In this document: positions 63,049-64,000 of the stretch, one piece after another | How positions within the stretch are numbered: the stretch's first letter is position 1 | Layout: every line of letters begins with the position of its first letter | Source of the DNA: Paludibacteraceae bacterium | GTDB taxonomy: Bacteria; Bacteroidota; Bacteroidia; Bacteroidales; Paludibacteraceae | Assembly: GCA_024401475.1 (NCBI GenBank) | Contig: JAKSKZ010000015.1 | Span: 1-64,000 of the forward strand | DNA: 64,000 nt | Direction: 5' to 3' | Notes under the pieces: model-generated | The model's database searches: none | What the model saw: the letters and a program-made list of their open reading frames with translations, nothing else | What the model was told of the DNA's origin: nothing | Program-made: the position numbers and the translations under genes

Positions 63049-64000
63049 ATGTTAGACATTCTTAAAAGTGAAAAATTCAGAAGAAACGCGGTCATAATTG
63101 CTCGCATTTTATTGGGTTGCGTTTTCATTTTCTCAGGTTTTGCAAAAGCTGTTGACCCCCTTGGTGGAACCTATAAAATAGAGGATTACCTCACCTCTTT
63201 CGGCATGGATTTCTTCGTTCCTATTGCTTTTGTAGGATCCATTGCACTGTCCACGCTTGAATTCCTATTGGGTATCTGTCTCATCGTAGGTGCCAACATG
63301 AAATCGACTTCCATATTGACGCTTCTTTTCATGGGCGTGATGACTCCGCTCACTCTTTACATCGCCATCTTCAACCCAGTCACCGACTGCGGATGCTTTG
63401 GTGATGCCCTAAAAATAAGCAACTGGGCTACATTCTGGAAAAACATCGTCTTTTCCGCTCTTGCTTTAATCGTATTCTTCTGGAGGAAATATAGTCCAAG
63501 CCTATTCTCTCAAAAGACAGACTGGACCATCGCCATCTACTCAGGCATCTTCGCCATTGCAGTTTCTCTTTACTGCTGGATTCACTTGCCAATTCTCGAC
63601 TTCCGCCCTTATAAGAACGGAACAAACATCATCGAGTCTATGGAAGTGCCAGAGGATGCTCCTAAAGATGTTTACGAGACAACTCTCATCTACGAGAAGG
63701 ACGGTGTCCAAAAGAAATTCACCTTGGAGAATTATCCAAAAGATGATTCGACATGGCATCATATCGAGACCATCAGCGAAATCGTAGAGAAAGGTTACGA
63801 ACCCCCTATCCACGACTTGACAATGGATCATCCTGACGACGGAGACATCATCGAAGACGTATTGAACGAACCGGGCTACACGTTCTGGTTAGTCTCTTCT
63901 CGTGTTGAAAAGGCTTACACTTATAATCGTAAGGCCATCAATGCCGTTTACGATTATGCAAAAGAGCACGGATATGGATTCTATGGCATGACGGCAACTG
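63049..64000 (+). CDS. DoxX/MauE-like membrane protein (BT_3928 type), partial
   Basis: ATG 63049; the frame is open to the window end (317 codons). The N-terminal part has four to five membrane helices with ARILLGCVFIFSGFAKAVDP and the MauE-type pair TDCGCFGDALKIS, suggesting a thiol-redox role. A soluble domain follows (from about residue 190; PEDAPKDVYETTLIYEKDGV, FWLVSSRVEKAY) that may be thioredoxin-like. The 3' end is outside the window. Confidence 0.85.
   Translation, partial: MLDILKSEKFRRNAVIIARILLGCVFIFSGFAKAVDPLGGTYKIEDYLTSFGMDFFVPIAFVGSIALSTLEFLLGICLIVGANMKSTSILTLLFMGVMTPLTLYIAIFNPVTDCGCFGDALKISNWATFWKNIVFSALALIVFFWRKYSPSLFSQKTDWTIAIYSGIFAIAVSLYCWIHLPILDFRPYKNGTNIIESMEVPEDAPKDVYETTLIYEKDGVQKKFTLENYPKDDSTWHHIETISEIVEKGYEPPIHDLTMDHPDDGDIIEDVLNEPGYTFWLVSSRVEKAYTYNRKAINAVYDYAKEHGYGFYGMTAT

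Overview
The window looks like a chromosomal segment of a Bacteroidales bacterium (phylum Bacteroidota). The evidence is many promoters of the Bacteroidetes sigma type (-7 box TAnnTTTG), a capsule operon led by a UpxY/NusG-like antiterminator, two secreted proteins with C-terminal type IX secretion (T9SS) sorting domains, a split menaquinone (men) pathway, and a DUF1599 / DoxX-MauE gene pair. I cannot name a genus from sequence alone. No tRNA, rRNA or CRISPR array was seen.

Layout. 1-2.1 kb is a small graveyard of mobile DNA: the end of a non-autonomous element inserted in an IS4-like transposase, a frameshifted HTH antitoxin-like gene, a small membrane protein and the 3' half of an ISAzo13-type transposase. 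2.2-6.8 kb carries housekeeping genes on the minus strand: carboxynorspermidine synthase, then a lipid kinase-kdsA-hisS transcription unit. 6.88-7.08 kb is a 192-bp MITE-like element. 7.1-29.75 kb is one long minus-strand capsule/O-polysaccharide operon (about 20 genes, read from upxY at 29.75 kb down to a terminator near 6.85 kb). It includes a flippase, a Wzy-like polymerase, glycosyltransferases, GDP-fucose synthesis (manA, gmd, fcl), a pyruvyl transferase, an FrhB-acyltransferase fusion, a TarI/ISPD-like cytidylyltransferase with a LicD-family transferase, two exported proteins (beta-helix and metallophosphoesterase) and several acyltransferases. No priming glycosyltransferase or Wza/Wzc exporter lies in the window.

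30.0-36.7 kb is the branched-chain amino-acid block: ilvD-ilvB-ilvN-acyl-ACP thioesterase, then ilvC on its own promoter. The ilvD leader has a textbook-like attenuator: a 19-aa peptide rich in Leu/Val codons, an antiterminator segment just after its stop codon, and a strong intrinsic terminator. 36.8-37.9 kb is a DUF1016 nuclease gene bracketed by two identical 26-bp copies of the ilvC terminator. 38-41.5 kb holds a frameshifted glyoxalase-like gene, a phosphoesterase and menB-menC. 41.7-52.3 kb holds a T9SS-exported protein, metY, a voltage-gated-type K+ channel, a tyrosine phosphatase, a GH5 cellulase, prfC, a FlK-type thioesterase and trmD. These sit among several families of dispersed intergenic repeats. 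53.2-58.3 kb holds a sodium:solute symporter gene followed by menA-menF-menD. 58.6-64 kb holds yidC, pyrG, a DUF1599 gene and the start of a DoxX/MauE-like membrane protein cut by the window end.

The most interesting points are the ilv attenuator; a CTP synthase whose glutaminase nucleophile cysteine reads as glycine; the ISPD/LicD pairing that resembles the mammalian ribitol-phosphate machinery; the FrhB-acyltransferase fusion preceded by a compact three-way-junction inverted repeat; the DUF1016 cassette between duplicated terminators; and several small non-autonomous elements and repeat families. None is proven here; each finding gives a test.
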